Source of the DNA: Chrysoperla carnea
Lineage: Eukaryota > Arthropoda > Insecta > Neuroptera > Chrysopidae
Direction: 5' to 3'
NCBI RefSeq assembly: GCF_905475395.1
Contig: NC_058339.1
Location: 55,561,172 to 55,625,171 of the forward strand
DNA length: 64,000 nucleotides
Shown here: positions 32,984 through 45,469 of the stretch, piece after piece
How positions within the stretch are numbered: the first letter of the stretch is position 1
How the letters are laid out: every line of letters begins with the position of its first letter
Made by a program: the position numbers and the translations under genes
The notes under the pieces: generated by a model
What the model was told of the DNA's origin: nothing
The model's database searches: none
The model's input: only the letters and a program-made list of their open reading frames with translations

Positions 32984-34479
32984 GCCAACACGACTTCATA
33001 CCACACATCAAGATTCTTTGTTTTCGTTAAACGATTTTAATTATATATTTATTCAAATTGGTCTTAGAATCCTTATAAATGTTGTGGTTGTTATACTTCC
33101 CTTCATTAGCATTATATGCCCTAATTGATATTACTAGTGTGTTTTCTTAACATTTATGTAGGAAAAATTCAACTAGAACCACTGACAATTGAACACGTCA
33201 TTGGTGAATAATTACGAATAATCGTTTCTTGCATTTTTATTCCATTTCGAGTTTAAATACTGCTTTGTTTACATTTATTTATTGTTGTGGAAACGATATT
33301 GACTTTTATTGTTGTGAAAAATTCTACGTTATTTAGCGATAATTACAATCTTTATACTTAATAGTATTTGTTAATAATTTATTTGATATCTAAGCATCAT
33401 GAGGACGTAATAATAATCACTTCTTTGCATTCATTTTATACTACTAGTATGGATTGAAAAAGTAATTCCCCTTTCATACTCCATACTGAGTCCGTACTCA
33501 CGAGATAATTTTTCAATTTTCATATAAATTGAAAATTTATGATGTAGGATTGTTGCAGTTCAAAACAATAAAGTATATCACAAAACGTGAAAATTGAAAA
33601 TTTAATTATTGTAGACTCGATATATTCAGAATATTTAAACAATTGACCATATTAGTTATAATCTTGCTTTAGAAGAAGCCAATGCTTATGGGGGAGAACA
33701 ATTTTAATACATTTTGAAAAATATGTAGTAGGTAATATTGTATAATGCGGAAAGTTGTCAATTGCACACGCGATCGTTGTTATGAAAGATACAAGTACTT
33801 GGCACCCATGTGGACAATTCATCAATATACCACGAGTTATTCATAGCATTTGTGTTAGCGTCTATCGAGTGGGCATTTAGCTATTTGAGAATACTTTTTT
33901 CGCCGGAAAAAAATCAGGATTTTCATATATTTCTGTTTGATTACTTTATTTTTTAGCTAAAACATAGCAAAAAAGCAGAGAGAATTCACTACTGCGAGAT
34001 TATTGAGATCTGTTTATTGAAGAAGTTGTTATTTTATAATTTTTGTATTTGAAATTGAAATACATATATACTTACTTTCAAAATTAATTTAATTTCGAAC
34101 TACTATTTTTTCTTCATTTTCTTCAGAGTTTATGCAATTGTTTTTACTTTTATGAAATGTAACTTGCCAACGAAATGTGTACATCGAATGTATTTCTATT
34201 ATTTATTGTAGAATTAGGAGAATTGAAAACAGCCAATTGTAAGAATTGAAGGAAAAGCTTCAGTTTCTTAACTTCATTAATTTGGCTTAATTAAGTTTTA
34301 TTTATTTAGAAAGCGGCATATTTGGAATCATACGGTAATGAGGAACAGGCTTAGGTATTTATTGAATTTAATATAATATTTAGAAGGATATAGTTTGGTA
34401 AGGGTGAGGTTAAGCAAAAATTACCAAGTTAAAATAGTTACTTAAAAAGACATTTTAAATAATATTTGATCAATTTTGG
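32984..34479. other. 5' flank of TXNDC11 and intergenic
   Basis: No second gene could be supported. ORFs overlapping the first TXNDC11 exon on the plus strand are shadows of its acidic Ser/Thr-rich coding sequence. No divergent promoter partner is visible. Confidence 0.4.
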
Positions 34480-35185
34480 GCAGGGTTGATTTGACCACTT
34501 TTGACGATTTCATCCCCTCCAGCTCCACGGCTCCAAGGGGAGTGGTCCTAGAGGGCAGTTTTATCAAAATTAGGACCTTGTTGATGTAAACCCTGATAGG
34601 AAGTTTCACTGCTGCCTCCCCCCAGTCTCTCCCTAGAAAATCCCCTTTTCCTGTATTTGGAAATATTTTCCGTAGGGTGTGGCCTTTCTCGAATTTTCCC
34701 GGATATGTTGCTTATACCAATCCTAGGGACACCTGCAGGTCTAGCCTTGTGTCAAGTTTAATCGAAATCGGTAGAGCTGTTTTTGAGAAAACCCTAAAAT
34801 TCCGGTTTTGGCCTTGAAGTATCCTTGAAAAAAGGCCTAGGAAAAAAATGAAAAAATCGTCTGGAATTATGACCAAACTGAACCTATGTACCGAGTTGGA
34901 GAAAAATCGGTTGAAAATTGAAGGCTCCAGCTTGGTAACAGACATACCGACATACCGACGGACGCAACATTTTTTAAAAGCCACTTTTTGGAATCAAGGA
35001 CCCTCACAACTAGTATTTCCATTGAAACCCCGATATCTTTATTTTTTTCGATCGCAATAATGCGATTATTATATTTATAATATAATAAAGTAAAAAAATA
35101 ATGAAAGCACTGATATTTAACACTTTCTAATACAGGGAATTTCAACAGTTAACTCTGTCAATTGTTTCTTTTCACTTGTTAATAA
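34480..35185. repeat. Dispersed element with a GC-richer body and family-A-like end
   Basis: Base composition is richer in G and C than its surroundings between 34490 and 35000. The sequence runs through ACATACCGACATACCGACGG and ends near 35183 with TTTCAACAGTTAACTCTGTC and TTCTTTTCACTTGTTA, the same terminal motif as family A. ORFs on both strands overlap without a domain. It is probably a related non-autonomous element. Confidence 0.5.
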
Positions 35186-35387
35186 ACAATTTACATGTGG
35201 CATTTGTATTATGTTTAATTTAATTAAAGTTTGTTTTTGTGTATTTCCGTTTTTGGTGACCTTGAATGTAATAAGTGTCTAGTCTTGACATCTACTTTAA
35301 ATAAATAAATAAAATATTTGATATTGGTTGGCTAAATGCAGCTGAATGACTACATTTTTCTATGCAGTTTTTTATTTAAATTTACCA

Positions 35388-35895
35388 GGGAATATTCATG
35401 AAATTTAAAACTGATTCAAATTTTTTTTTCCGTAACTTTGTTGGCTGGAAAATTCAACTAAACCATTATTTTAGTAATTCTAATTACTTAAAATTAATTA
35501 ATAAAAGTACAAATTCATTGAGAAAAATTCAAAATTTCTAAAACGGACGTGACATCATAGTACTGGCTTCTCAAAGTTGACATACTGTATGGCATTAATT
35601 ACTTACATTTGGTATGATATTACATTAATTTCTATTATTCTACGGCTTTTTATTAGAAAACTTAATGATAACGAGTGTGAATTCTATGTTGTAAATTCAT
35701 TTTTTTAAAGTGTAAATTGTACATTGAACTGTTAACAATAGACAGATCACGTACTTAAACGCCATCAACAGAAAGCGCCAAAAAACTGCGTTTAAATATC
35801 TCAAAATTATGATGTATTTTAAATATATTTTAACACTTAATTACAGCATTTTTAAACAGTATTTAAAAATATAAAAAAAATACATTAATATTCCC
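35388..35895. mobile_element. MITE, copy 2, inverted ends GGGAATATT
   Basis: Homologous end to end with 31357-31942 but about 70 bp shorter, through small internal deletions. Ends read GGGAATATTCATG and CATTAATATTCCC. No ORF. Confidence 0.8.
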
Positions 35896-35946
35896 TATTG
35901 CAGGCTATACAACTTTTAATTAGGTAATTACTTTATAAAATACGCT

Positions 35947-36115
35947 CAGCGCCGGACTAAGGGTGAAGTAAGTGGAGCGGGCGGCCCAGGTCCTAGGCTG
36001 CAAAGGGGCTCCTTAATGCCAAATGCGAAAAACAATATTGCATTTTAAGTGTTGATTATTATGGCGCCGAAAGACGATCTCGCTCTACCTTGATTTGCTC
36101 GTAGAGCCGGCACTG
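35947..36115. mobile_element. Short hAT-like MITE, CAGCGCCGG...CCGGCACTG
   Basis: A 169-bp GC-rich island with ends CAGCGCCGGACTA and AGAGCCGGCACTG. CAG/CTG termini and this size fit a hAT-type MITE. The eight flanking bases on each side (AATACGCT, ATAACACT) agree at only about five positions, so the target duplication is decayed or the call is wrong. Confidence 0.5.
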
Positions 36116-37439
36116 ATAACACTCGGAATCTAGTTTATCTTTAAGGGGGGGGGGGAATTGTAATATGGCGGATACATTATTAAGGATGGAACTTTAATAA
36201 ATTGGTCTCCAGTTTGATGGAATCTCGTTGGAATTTTACACAATCGGCTTTTTTGTAATATTCAATTTCCACTATAAAAAAACCTTTAAATAAATAGGAA
36301 TGGACCAATATCTAAAAATTATAAAGTTTATAGCGAACGTATCAAGAATAATTTTATATCCCGCATAACTCACAAATCATTATTGACTTTTGAAACTTTG
36401 GATTTTAAGATTTTAATTGTAATTAATACTGCTGTTTCATATAGATTAATACATACTTGAAATTTCGTGAGTTGCTTCATTTAGGGAGTCTACCCACGAG
36501 TAAGATGACCACTATGACCACTATAACATTTATTAATTCAGCAAAAATAAACTACATATGTATTGAAAGGCAAAAAAAAGTAGGTACGGCATGTTCGAGG
36601 TCGTAGACAAGCTCATCGGTACAGTATTTTCTTCGGGAAAATATTTTCTTGTTTAATAATTATTAGTGTTATCAAGTGGTCATATTATTCGACAAATTTC
36701 TTCCTGCGTTTTTTCAGCTTAAATATGACGTCATCGTGTTCATTAGAGAACGCAGCGCTTTCGAAAAAATTAAAAAATTCGTAGAGAGAAGTTTGGTAGA
36801 CTCGCCAAAAGGAAGCCACTCACGAAATTTCAAGTATGTATTTATCATTTTTTACAAAGCACCTTTTCTGTTCCATGGTCTCAAATTATTTTCCGATATT
36901 AGCGATTACTGATTGTTAGTTAATTGATTATATTTATATAATTTTACTTTGCTTTGTTTTGACTTTTATTGAAGGTGTGGCTTTAATGAATTTTTCCAAG
37001 ATTTTTCGTGATAGTTAATAGCGATAATTTATTTAAAAGAAGTTTCCGTAAACGTGAATACTATATTCTTAATTAAACATCAAATACAGTTTACAGAATG
37101 TTCCTACTGTTTAAGAATTTCCTGATTAAAAACAAAATTCTTCTTGAGAAAACATTCATCCATTTAAATTACCAAATGTGATATTCTAAGCTGTGGTGGC
37201 ACTCCATCGAGATTTGGAGACTAATTGATATTTAATTCACGGCAATCCTAGTAAGGTAAGTGTGAAGAGCTCAACTTGCAAAAAAAAAACCTTGAATGAA
37301 AATTTAAGAATTCTGGTTTTCTAGTGCCAGAAATCTCCAGTGATTGCTGTTGCTGTTTATAAACATGAAGATTATTGTAAAATAGTTATACGTACAGAAA
37401 GCTATCTCAGCTGCTGTTGAAACTTTTATGTCAGCCATA
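36116..37439. other. Intergenic, nothing coding seen
   Basis: No domain-bearing ORF. A 78-codon plus-strand ORF at 36676-36912 shows no motif. A G run (GGGGGGGGGG) lies at about 36147. Confidence 0.4.
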
Positions 37440-37800
37440 GGCATTGACTTTATAGTTATACATAGACTAAGCATCGCTTATCTTTCCGTACAGTGAGAAG
37501 CGTTGCTTAGGTCAGCTAGGGATATTTAAAAAAAATACATTTATCAAAATAATATGGGAACATTTATCAAAAAACACATACATTGAATGTTAAATTTTCA
37601 TAACACAAAATGTTTTACATAAAATATTGTGATTTCACTGAACTTATTCGCTTTTTGACTTAAGAAAATACTTATTACGTATTACTTTACATTTTTTTTA
37701 CGAATCTATAATGGATTTTATCTAAGCAATTACCTCAGATGTTGGCACGCTTACAATCGTTTGACACTAAGTCTATGTAGCTCTAACGTCAATGGCCATG
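37440..37800. mobile_element. Inverted-repeat element related to 25570-25740
   Basis: Near 37445 the sequence reads GGCATTGACTTTATAGTTAT then ACATAGACTAAGC. Near 37800 the complement reads GGCCATTGACGTTAGAGC then ACATAGACTTAG, forming imperfect terminal inverted repeats. The internal sequence has no ORF. Confidence 0.6.
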
Positions 37801-38105
37801 AGCCATAGCAATGAGATACTTGTGATTTTTGAAGGGATTCGCCTAGTAGCGATTTTATTTTATCGAACTTACGGGGACTAGAATGACACAGTTGCATTTT
37901 TTTTTTAAAAATAAATGTAGTGTGACAGTCTGCCGTCAATTTACAAGTCTATTGAAGTTACTCAAACCAGTGAGTCTTGAAGAAAGAAAGGGGCAGACTA
38001 TATACAGGTTAAGCAAAGAAATGTGCGATTTTGAGAACGCAGTAAGAAGAAAATCCACTAATTTTTTTCAAATTATTCTTTACCATCTTAAACTATATAA
38101 AAATG

Positions 38106-39427
38106 CAGTTGGGCCGGATTTAAAATTTTGCCGCCCTTGGGCAGTCGAATAAATGCCGCCCCATCACTGAAATTTCACTCAAAGTTATATAGATTTGATA
38201 TCTTATTTAAAAAAAATTTAAATATTTAATGAATTGCAAATAATTTATTATGCTTATTATATACTCAATATAATGTAAGAAAATATGTTTTTGTTCTTAG
38301 AACTACAAATTTTGCACTAAGCTTGACTCATAATTATATAACAATAATTTTTTTCACAGACAAACACGTCTGACTTTTTGATTTGCAAATTGGTCGATTA
38401 AATCATCACAATTCAAACGTTGAAGTACGTCCGATTCGATGCATAGAATAGCTAAGCTATTGAGTCTATTTGCACTCATTGTAGAACGCAAGTAGTTTTT
38501 AACTCTTTTTAAACAAGAAAAAGATCGTTCTGCGCTACAGTTTGTTACAGCTAAAGTAATGAAAATTCGATATGCAATTTCTACGTTCGGAAACTCAGTG
38601 TAAAGGTCGTTTGCTCGTAAAAGTTTCAGAATATCAGAAGGTGAATTTCGTTCCACCTGTTTTTCAGTGCAATAAGCATGGAAGTGCACAAACTCATCAT
38701 CTAATGAGGACTCAAGATCTGAAGAATAAATATTTTTTAAATGTTTAGCTCGTTTTCGAATCTCTCTATTATCCAGATTGCCAAATTCAATTAAAACTGA
38801 GAACGTTTTCTGAATCTTCTCATATGCAACGCATCTTTTTCGAATTCAGAATCCAGATTGTCAAGAATGACATTAAAAATATTGATTCTAAAGTGGTCTC
38901 GACCTGACAATTGTACATCTCCATCCCGCGATTCATCAGCATGTAATTTTCTCTTTCTTTTCCTAGACACTGTTGTTTTATACTCTTTTATCTCTGAAAT
39001 TTTTAAAGCATTTTCTTCATAGATTTCGAATTCATTTCGCGTATCAGCAACAACTTTAATCAAACCACGATAATCATCGATCACATCAGCAATGCTACAA
39101 TCAAAGATCCAAAAAAAGAAAAAATCAAATATTACTATATCAAATCTTCAAGAAAATAAATTAATTCAATTATTTCGAAGATTAATTTTTACTTAAGGTG
39201 CCAAAATTATAATTTACCCACTTTCGATTTGACAAATAATGTATAAGTTGAATTTCTTAAATTATCCCCTAAATAATAAATGATTAATTGAAAGAATAAA
39301 AAATTCCTATAGAGAACTTTTGATGACTATAAAAGAAATTTTTTTCCACTTTCCAAATTTTGCCGCCCTAGAAAATTTTCCGCCCTGGGCACTAGCCCCG
39401 AAAGCCCCTAGTGTAAATCCACCACTG
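38106..39427. mobile_element. Internally deleted hAT element, about 1.3 kb
   Basis: The left end reads CAGTTGGGCCGGATTTAAAA then TTTGCCGCCC. The complement of the right end reads CAGTGGTGGATTTACAC and continues into GGGCGG...GGGCGGCA. CAGT termini, similar subterminal blocks and a hAT dimerisation-domain coding fragment inside place it in hAT. A full element would be far longer. No clear 8-bp target duplication is seen at the ends chosen. Confidence 0.7.
38354..39090 (-). pseudogene. hAT transposase C-terminal fragment
   Basis: At 38689-38354 an ORF carries FPNVEIAYRIFITLAVTNCS, then AERSFSCLKRVKNYLRSTM and NRLNSLAILCIE. This is the hAT C-terminal dimerisation region with its diagnostic SAERSFS-LK core, close to ZMYM1-like transposase proteins. 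A second ORF (39084-38791) upstream in another frame encodes a charged piece (VSRKRKRKLHADES) that probably belongs to the same broken protein. The DNA-binding and most of the catalytic part are missing, so it is dead. Confidence 0.8.
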
Positions 39428-40059
39428 CAGAAAATTAAGTTCCGAAAAAAAATTATTTACGTTTTTAAGAAAATTCACATAATTCAGTAAAATCCTAGCC
39501 GTAGGTAGACATTTTTTCAGAAGATTCTTGAAGCTATTCAGCATTATGCCGAAGCATTGTCAGTGGAATTTGAAGAACTTCTTATAGGATCCGGCTCTCG
39601 CAGCATTTTAATATTGTTTTGATAAAATGCTTTCACCGCTCCAAAGTATCTAATTGAATGAAAAACATGTTAAAATTTGCTTAAATAATTTTAAGAAATT
39701 AGCGAGATTTCTTTTTACAGTGTCTTCAAAAACGCACACTACTTTGTCCCAACCTATATATAGAACGCTTACATACAGCAAAATTTACAACTCCGATAAA
39801 AATACAAACTTATCTTTAGGATACTAAACTGTGGGTAGCTATAAAAACTAACGAAACAAAAATTCTAACATTCTGTACAATAATGATATTATAATTTATT
39901 AAAAAAGAAATAAACAATTTATAACAATATTATTGTAAATACTTATTCAAAATGAATATTAATATTGAACAATAATGCGCTTGTTACATGCATATAACAT
40001 AGGTAACAACAGTGTAATTTCGAAGTTAACGGGTGTTTTTTTAGAGTTTCACAAATTTA
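39428..40059. other. Intergenic, nothing seen
   Basis: No ORF, RNA gene or clear repeat boundary was recognised in this AT-rich gap. Confidence 0.35.
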
Positions 40060-40585
40060 AATTAAAACAAGTGAAAATAAACAATTGACAGAGTTAATTG
40101 TTAAAATACCATGCATAGACACTGTTGATTAGTCTATCACATTACACATACATACATGTCACATATGCATAAGTGATATTCTCATATAATACATACTATA
40201 CAATTTACGCCTAATTTGCGCCCTCACGGGTCAACAGTCGTGTTTACGAAAAAAAGTTTCAAACAAAAGTTGGTTATTTTTTTATAAGGAAAATTTTTTT
40301 GCATTTAAACTTTTGTTCTATCCCTAACGGTTTACAAGATGGATCCTACGGACCGAAGACCCAATGGACCTATATTTCTCATTTACGAACTTGACCTCAC
40401 TTTTTACGTCCTGAGTACGCTATAAAAATCTTGATATTTCTTTTCGTTTTTGAGTTATCGTGTTGACAGACAGACGGACAGACAATCGGAAATGGGCTAA
40501 TTCTAGGTGATTCTATGAACATCTATACCAAAATTTTGGGACTAAACTTAGTATACGTTGCATATTACATATATGCATGGTATAA
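40060..40585. repeat. Dispersed repeat family A, copy in opposite orientation to 16620
   Basis: It begins AACAAGTGAAAATAAACAAT with the terminal hairpin and ends with TTGGGACTAAACTTAGTATA and ATATGCATGGTATAATA. Middle blocks (GACAGACAGACGGACAGAC, TGAGTTATCGTG) match the complement of 16620-17076. Confidence 0.7.
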
Positions 40586-41199
40586 TAAAAAGAAAAAAAA
40601 AATTTTTAATATCAAAGAAAGAAAATTTTACGCCATTAATGTTTAAATTGCGGTCGTATTTCGCCCATAACTAAACGAATGTTGTATTAAAAGTGTGCAA
40701 CCGTCTCTGATTTATCGGCGTTGACAATAACTGTACATATCCTCAAAGACGATAACCTAATTAAATTGCTAATTGGGCTAGATCACACGATCTTGAACGC
40801 CAGTGTTAAGTGGCGTCCATTATGTGAGCTTTGCTACAATTTGCAAGCTTTGCTCTGACGTGAATCCATTCATTATTTCTACCCTCTAGCTAGATTTCTC
40901 TGTAGATCTAGCCGTAGAAAAAGTCTAGCAATACCTAATGTGTACGTTTACTCGCATTAAAAAATCATAAATAAAAACTGAATGTACGAAAGCTTGAATA
41001 TACAAAATTCTTGGTTTAACAGGATATAAATCCACTTTTATCACAAAATATATATAAGGTAACTCTTGTTATATGCTTATAGTAAACGCAAAATAAAATA
41101 GCTATTATGAATTTTTAAAGGCCAGTTTTTCAATTTGATAGTTTTTAAATAATAATATCTTATTATAGTATTATTTTTTATATTGTTATAATAATGGTG

Positions 41200-41570
41200 C
41201 GACAGCTGGCAACGTTTTCGAGAGTTTTTTTTTATAGAATGGCTGAATTTCGGATATGTTGTTCCTTACTGAAATTAAGAAGGGTGGAGTTCATCTTGCA
41301 TCTCTGAGAAAGCAACCTAATTTCTGTCTGGCAAATTAAAATTACATTACCTTTAAAATTACAGCCACACTAAAACGATTCAAATAAGTTTTCTCACCTT
41401 GCTTCGTGCAGAAAAGGCATGAAAAATAATTTGATAAAAACTTTCTAAAAATATCTCAAATACCATAGACATACTTCATTCCTATCTATTCCCAAACACA
41501 AAATAAATATCAAAATCCAGCAGCCGTCTTAAAATCAACGTTTTCGTGACGTTACTAGTTCTTATACTAT
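41200..41570. repeat. Dispersed repeat B, uninterrupted copy
   Basis: It matches the outer parts of 31040-32010 and lacks the inserted MITE. It gives the likely pre-insertion arrangement of that locus. Confidence 0.65.
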
Positions 41571-41774
41571 AATACTGAATTAAACAACACTATTCACTAT
41601 TGTGATAGGAGTGTTTTTATTTGCGACCTAGGTAAGTAAGGATAACAAGTCGTGATTGTTTTTAATATCCTTGAATTATTTTAAATCAATTACACAATAA
41701 ATATATCGACAATTTTCTTTTTTCATTGATATAAGGAAAATGTTTAATTATTATTATACTACTTATTATTACAT

Positions 41775-42235
41775 GATACCCGCCCGCTTTGCTGGACAAT
41801 TTCCATTTTAAAATAAAGACCACCGCGTGATATTTTCCATCTCCCTTGCTCTCACTTATCCCACTTCCATAACACTGGAAATACTTTTTATTATGAATTC
41901 AAACTATTTAGTCTTTGCATTTAAAATAGAAATTTTCCAGCGAAACGGGCGGATAATTACTAGTATCAATATAAATTTTACATATTTTATTCTGATGTAT
42001 GAGTTATAAGGTTTTTTTCTTTGTAAAGTTTCATTAAAATCCATTTAGTAGTTTTCAAAATCGTCCAGTAAAGTAGACGGGTAACTACTATATTTATAAA
42101 CTACAGGTTATGTGTTGTTCTGATATAACTATGAGTTATATTATTGTAATATTTCATTAAAATCTATGCTTTAGTTTTTGCGTAAAAGCGTAATAAACAA
42201 ACAAACTTTCGCATTTATAATTATAATAGGAATAG
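41775..42235. repeat. Insect-type interspersed repeat with CGGGCGG and TTTCGCATTTATAA blocks
   Basis: Contains ATACCCGCCCGCTTTGCTGG, later AAACGGGCGGATAATTACTA, and a tail with ACAAACAAACTTTCGCATTT followed by ATAATTATAATA. Similar pieces occur at 44030-44485 and 59285-59495. I cannot assign a class with confidence. Confidence 0.5.
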
Positions 42236-42308
42236 CTTGCATAGAATCTGTAGAACGAAAGGAGTATAAGTACAACATTTTCTGCCTTAATACCTGAAAT
42301 CGTGTAAG

Positions 42309-42434
42309 CGGTCTATAAGAAAAAGTTTTCAGTTGCAAAGACTAACGGAATTTTAACGAGCCTTTGTTTAGCAGTCTATAAGGAAAAGTTTTCAGTTGCA
42401 AAGACTAACGGAATTTTAACGAGCCTTTGTTTAA
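42309..42434. repeat. 63-bp unit, two tandem copies
   Basis: The unit containing AGTTTTCAGTTGCAAAGACT and ending CGAGCCTTTGTTTA occurs twice head to tail with two or three differences. Period 63 bp. Confidence 0.85.
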
Positions 42435-44029
42435 TCTTGATATATATTTAAGAATAAAAACGAAAATTTTTTCGCATGATTAATTTGGAAAAACATTCGT
42501 TATAATTAGGTCCTTAGATGATTCAAAACTCGTTACGCTTTAAGATTATGTAAATAGATACCAAGACTACTGAAGTTAGATGAAACTTAGATTAGCACGA
42601 AAATGATGAATCTTTTATTGAAGTCCGCTTGAATACTTAAAACCTTTTATAAAATAATAGGTAATTAATTTTTGATTCTGTCATAATGTCGTTTCATAAA
42701 TCAATACTAATGATATATAATTATTTGTTCCTACCTAAATTATAATTTTTTGAAAAAATTAATTTGAATACAATAAAACATTTAAAAATAATTAGTAATA
42801 ATAATAGGTATTTAAATATTACTTTGCGCAAATTTATTATTAACTTATTCGTCTATACACAAAAAAAATAATATAATTTATATTATCATAATTCATAAAT
42901 ATAATAAATACAATTTTTAGTTATAATTTCCCCGAAAATATAGACTTATCAAAAACCAAATGCGAATTAAGAATTTAAAACACCAGGGTGGAACAAGTTA
43001 ACCAATATGTATTCGTTGTGTGCGTAGTCATAGTAGGGACAATAAAATCGATGTCAGCCCTTCCAGTGGAAAATTTTGTCGATCAAGGAGGCTGTAATGA
43101 CTAATTTTCAATTCTTTACATGTTAATGTTATAGAAAATGTCAAATTCAAATTATTGAAAAACACTAATTAATTAAACTTAATACATTAAAATTGTGAAA
43201 ATAAGAAATCAAATTGCACAAATATTATTTTTCAAATGTAAATTTTCATAATTATTTATTTAAATTTGTGAGACAATAATATTAAATTTTCCATGTAAGT
43301 CATAAATTCAATCCATACAATTATATATGCATCCATAAAATTCTATAACTAAAGTAGTGTATCGTTACCATGGAAACGCTTCCTATAAAACTCACGCACA
43401 GTGCGAATATGTATACCTTGGAGCTCTTATAGAAAAAGACCTGGGTGCTAAAGTATTATGTTTGGCCTGTTTTATTGTATGCATCGTATGCGAATCGTGG
43501 ACCATGACAAAAAGACAGAATAACTTCCTCAAGCAGCGTAGATGTGGTTCTATTGACGAATTGAGCGTATTTTCAGTACGTTTAATTAATGGTGAGACTT
43601 AAAAGTTTGAGCTATTTTAAAGCTCCCTAAATTCATCTAGAGAAATGTGTCGAGTACCCGACCTTCAAATTTTTTTATATGAATATTTCATGTGTTCAAA
43701 AAGGTGTAAATACAAAAATCCCATTTCAATAGAAAACATAAAATAATAAGAAGCATCTAATGATGATGAAATGTGATGTTCATGATGGAGATCTGCTGCT
43801 CACTATTTTTTGTTTTTAAGATGGCTGGCGTTAAAGATTTAGACGTCTGAAGTACTCATAAGAATATAATTTTTTTAAACATAAATTAAAGAAAACGATG
43901 CCCTTGTTTGGAAAAGTTCAAATATCACCCGGTCAAATTAAATAAAAAATTATGAGTGAAGGTACAAAATTCGCACCCGGCTGAAAATTTTTAGGATTGT
44001 TCAAAACACAATCTCTATATATTATAAAT
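42435..44029. other. Intergenic, no gene supported
   Basis: An 81-codon ORF at 43357-43602 has no domain. A palindromic GTTACCATGGAAAC at 43364-43377 matches the RFX X-box pattern but has no gene next to it. Confidence 0.4.
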
Positions 44030-44485
44030 GCGAAAGTAAGCATGTTTGTTTGTTTGTTACGCTTTCACGATAAAACTAGCGAATGATTTTTAATGAAACT
44101 GTACAGCAATATAGCTTATACTTCAGAATAACACATGAGATATAATTTATAAAGATATATTAATTTAAAAAAAAAAAAATTAATTTAATTTGACATTACC
44201 ATAAATTACAGATTTCTGTAAAAGTAGTCATTTGACATTACCATAAATTACAGATTTCTGTAAAAATAGTCAGTATAAAATAATTCACGGCCATCTTCTC
44301 TGTTATACTCAATGAATAATTACTACTATACATTTAAAAAAATAGAAAACCATACATATATTTTACCTGTGTAAAAACAATCCTTACCATTATTTCGAGT
44401 GTTATAGAAAGGGGATAAGCGAGAGCAATCTTTATCAATCTTTTCGTTTAAACCCAGCGAAGCGGGTGGGTATCACTAGTCATTA
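44030..44485. repeat. Interspersed repeat with internal 42-bp tandem duplication
   Basis: It starts near ATGCGAAAGTAAGCATGTTT and TTTGTTACGCTTTCACG and ends near CCAGCGAAGCGGGTGGGTAT. It matches 59285-59495 over AATAACACATGAG and TATAATTTATAAAG. Within it, TGACATTACCATAAATTACA recurs after 42 bp (44191 and 44233). Confidence 0.6.
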
Positions 44486-44516
44486 ATAAAATTTAAAAAA
44501 TCTTCATTGATCCGAG

Positions 44517-44597
44517 ACGGGGAAAAAAATTTGGACTGGCACAAACTTGGGACTAAACTTAGAATACTTTGATATATTTCATATATATGGTATAAAA
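44517..44597. repeat. Fragment of repeat family A end
   Basis: ACTTGGGACTAAACTTAGAA then TTTGATATATTTCATATATA followed by TGGTATAAAA is the end of family A without its body. Confidence 0.55.
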
Positions 44598-45469
44598 ATA
44601 ATGAGGCACTCAAAATAGATTTATATAAATAAATATTATGGGATTCAATACATAATCTATAATATGATTAGGAAAAAGGAAGTATCAATAATATACAACG
44701 TATTATATTATTATGATTTAATATAAATGATTTATTGATTCATAATTACATGTTTAAGTTAAGTAAGAAATAAGTGTAGGGGAAGGTGTAGTACCTAGAA
44801 TCAAAATTTACATTTATGTGTTTTTAAGGATCTTCGAGCGCCAGGAATATTTTGGATAAAAGGCTTGCTTTTTTATATGAAGTTGGACTAAGTCTAAATT
44901 AATTCAGAAAATTTTAGGGTGGAGGGGTATCCGATTATTTAAATAAATAAAAGGCTTCGAAACTAGGCTTATTTAACATTTGTCTTTTGGGGAAATATAC
45001 GTTTCTCTTCTAGTAATCCATTTCTCTGAGCATCCAGAAGCTTCAACCCGTATTTTTAATGAATCGACGGTAATTATGCTTTACGCAACTATTTCGCAAA
45101 AAGGTTTATTTGAAATCAAAACCATATCGACAACTAATCTTTTGCCTATCTACATTCTGATAATATACCCTTATTTAAACATAAATGCTGTGCAATAATT
45201 GGCAATTTCAGCTGGGAAACTACAGAATGATTCATGGTACATTTAATTCTTGGTACTACACCTTCCCCGATAACAAATTACCGTAATATGCAAAGAATAC
45301 TATTTCATTATAAAATAAAATGTTATTTTAAGAATACTTAGGTAAAAATTTCATGTCACGTTTAAATCACATTTCTAAAATACATTGTAAATGGATTAGT
45401 TGATATCTCATTTTTAAACTTCTTAATCAAAAAAATTGAACGATACGATTTTTAAAATAGTATATATAT
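44598..45469. other. Intergenic, nothing coding seen
   Basis: A 72-codon plus ORF at 44980-45198 shows no recognisable motif. No repeat boundary is clear. Confidence 0.35.

Noticed and set aside
32778..33128. Plus-strand ORF over the first TXNDC11 exon
   Set aside because: A shadow of the Ser/Thr-rich coding sequence on the other strand.
34712..35145. Overlapping ORFs on both strands near 35 kb
   Set aside because: They lie in a dispersed element and show no known domain; the GC-richer composition explains the open frames.
43357..43602. 81-codon plus-strand ORF starting at the X-box
   Set aside because: No domain, no signal peptide followed by a plausible mature protein, and no splice partners.
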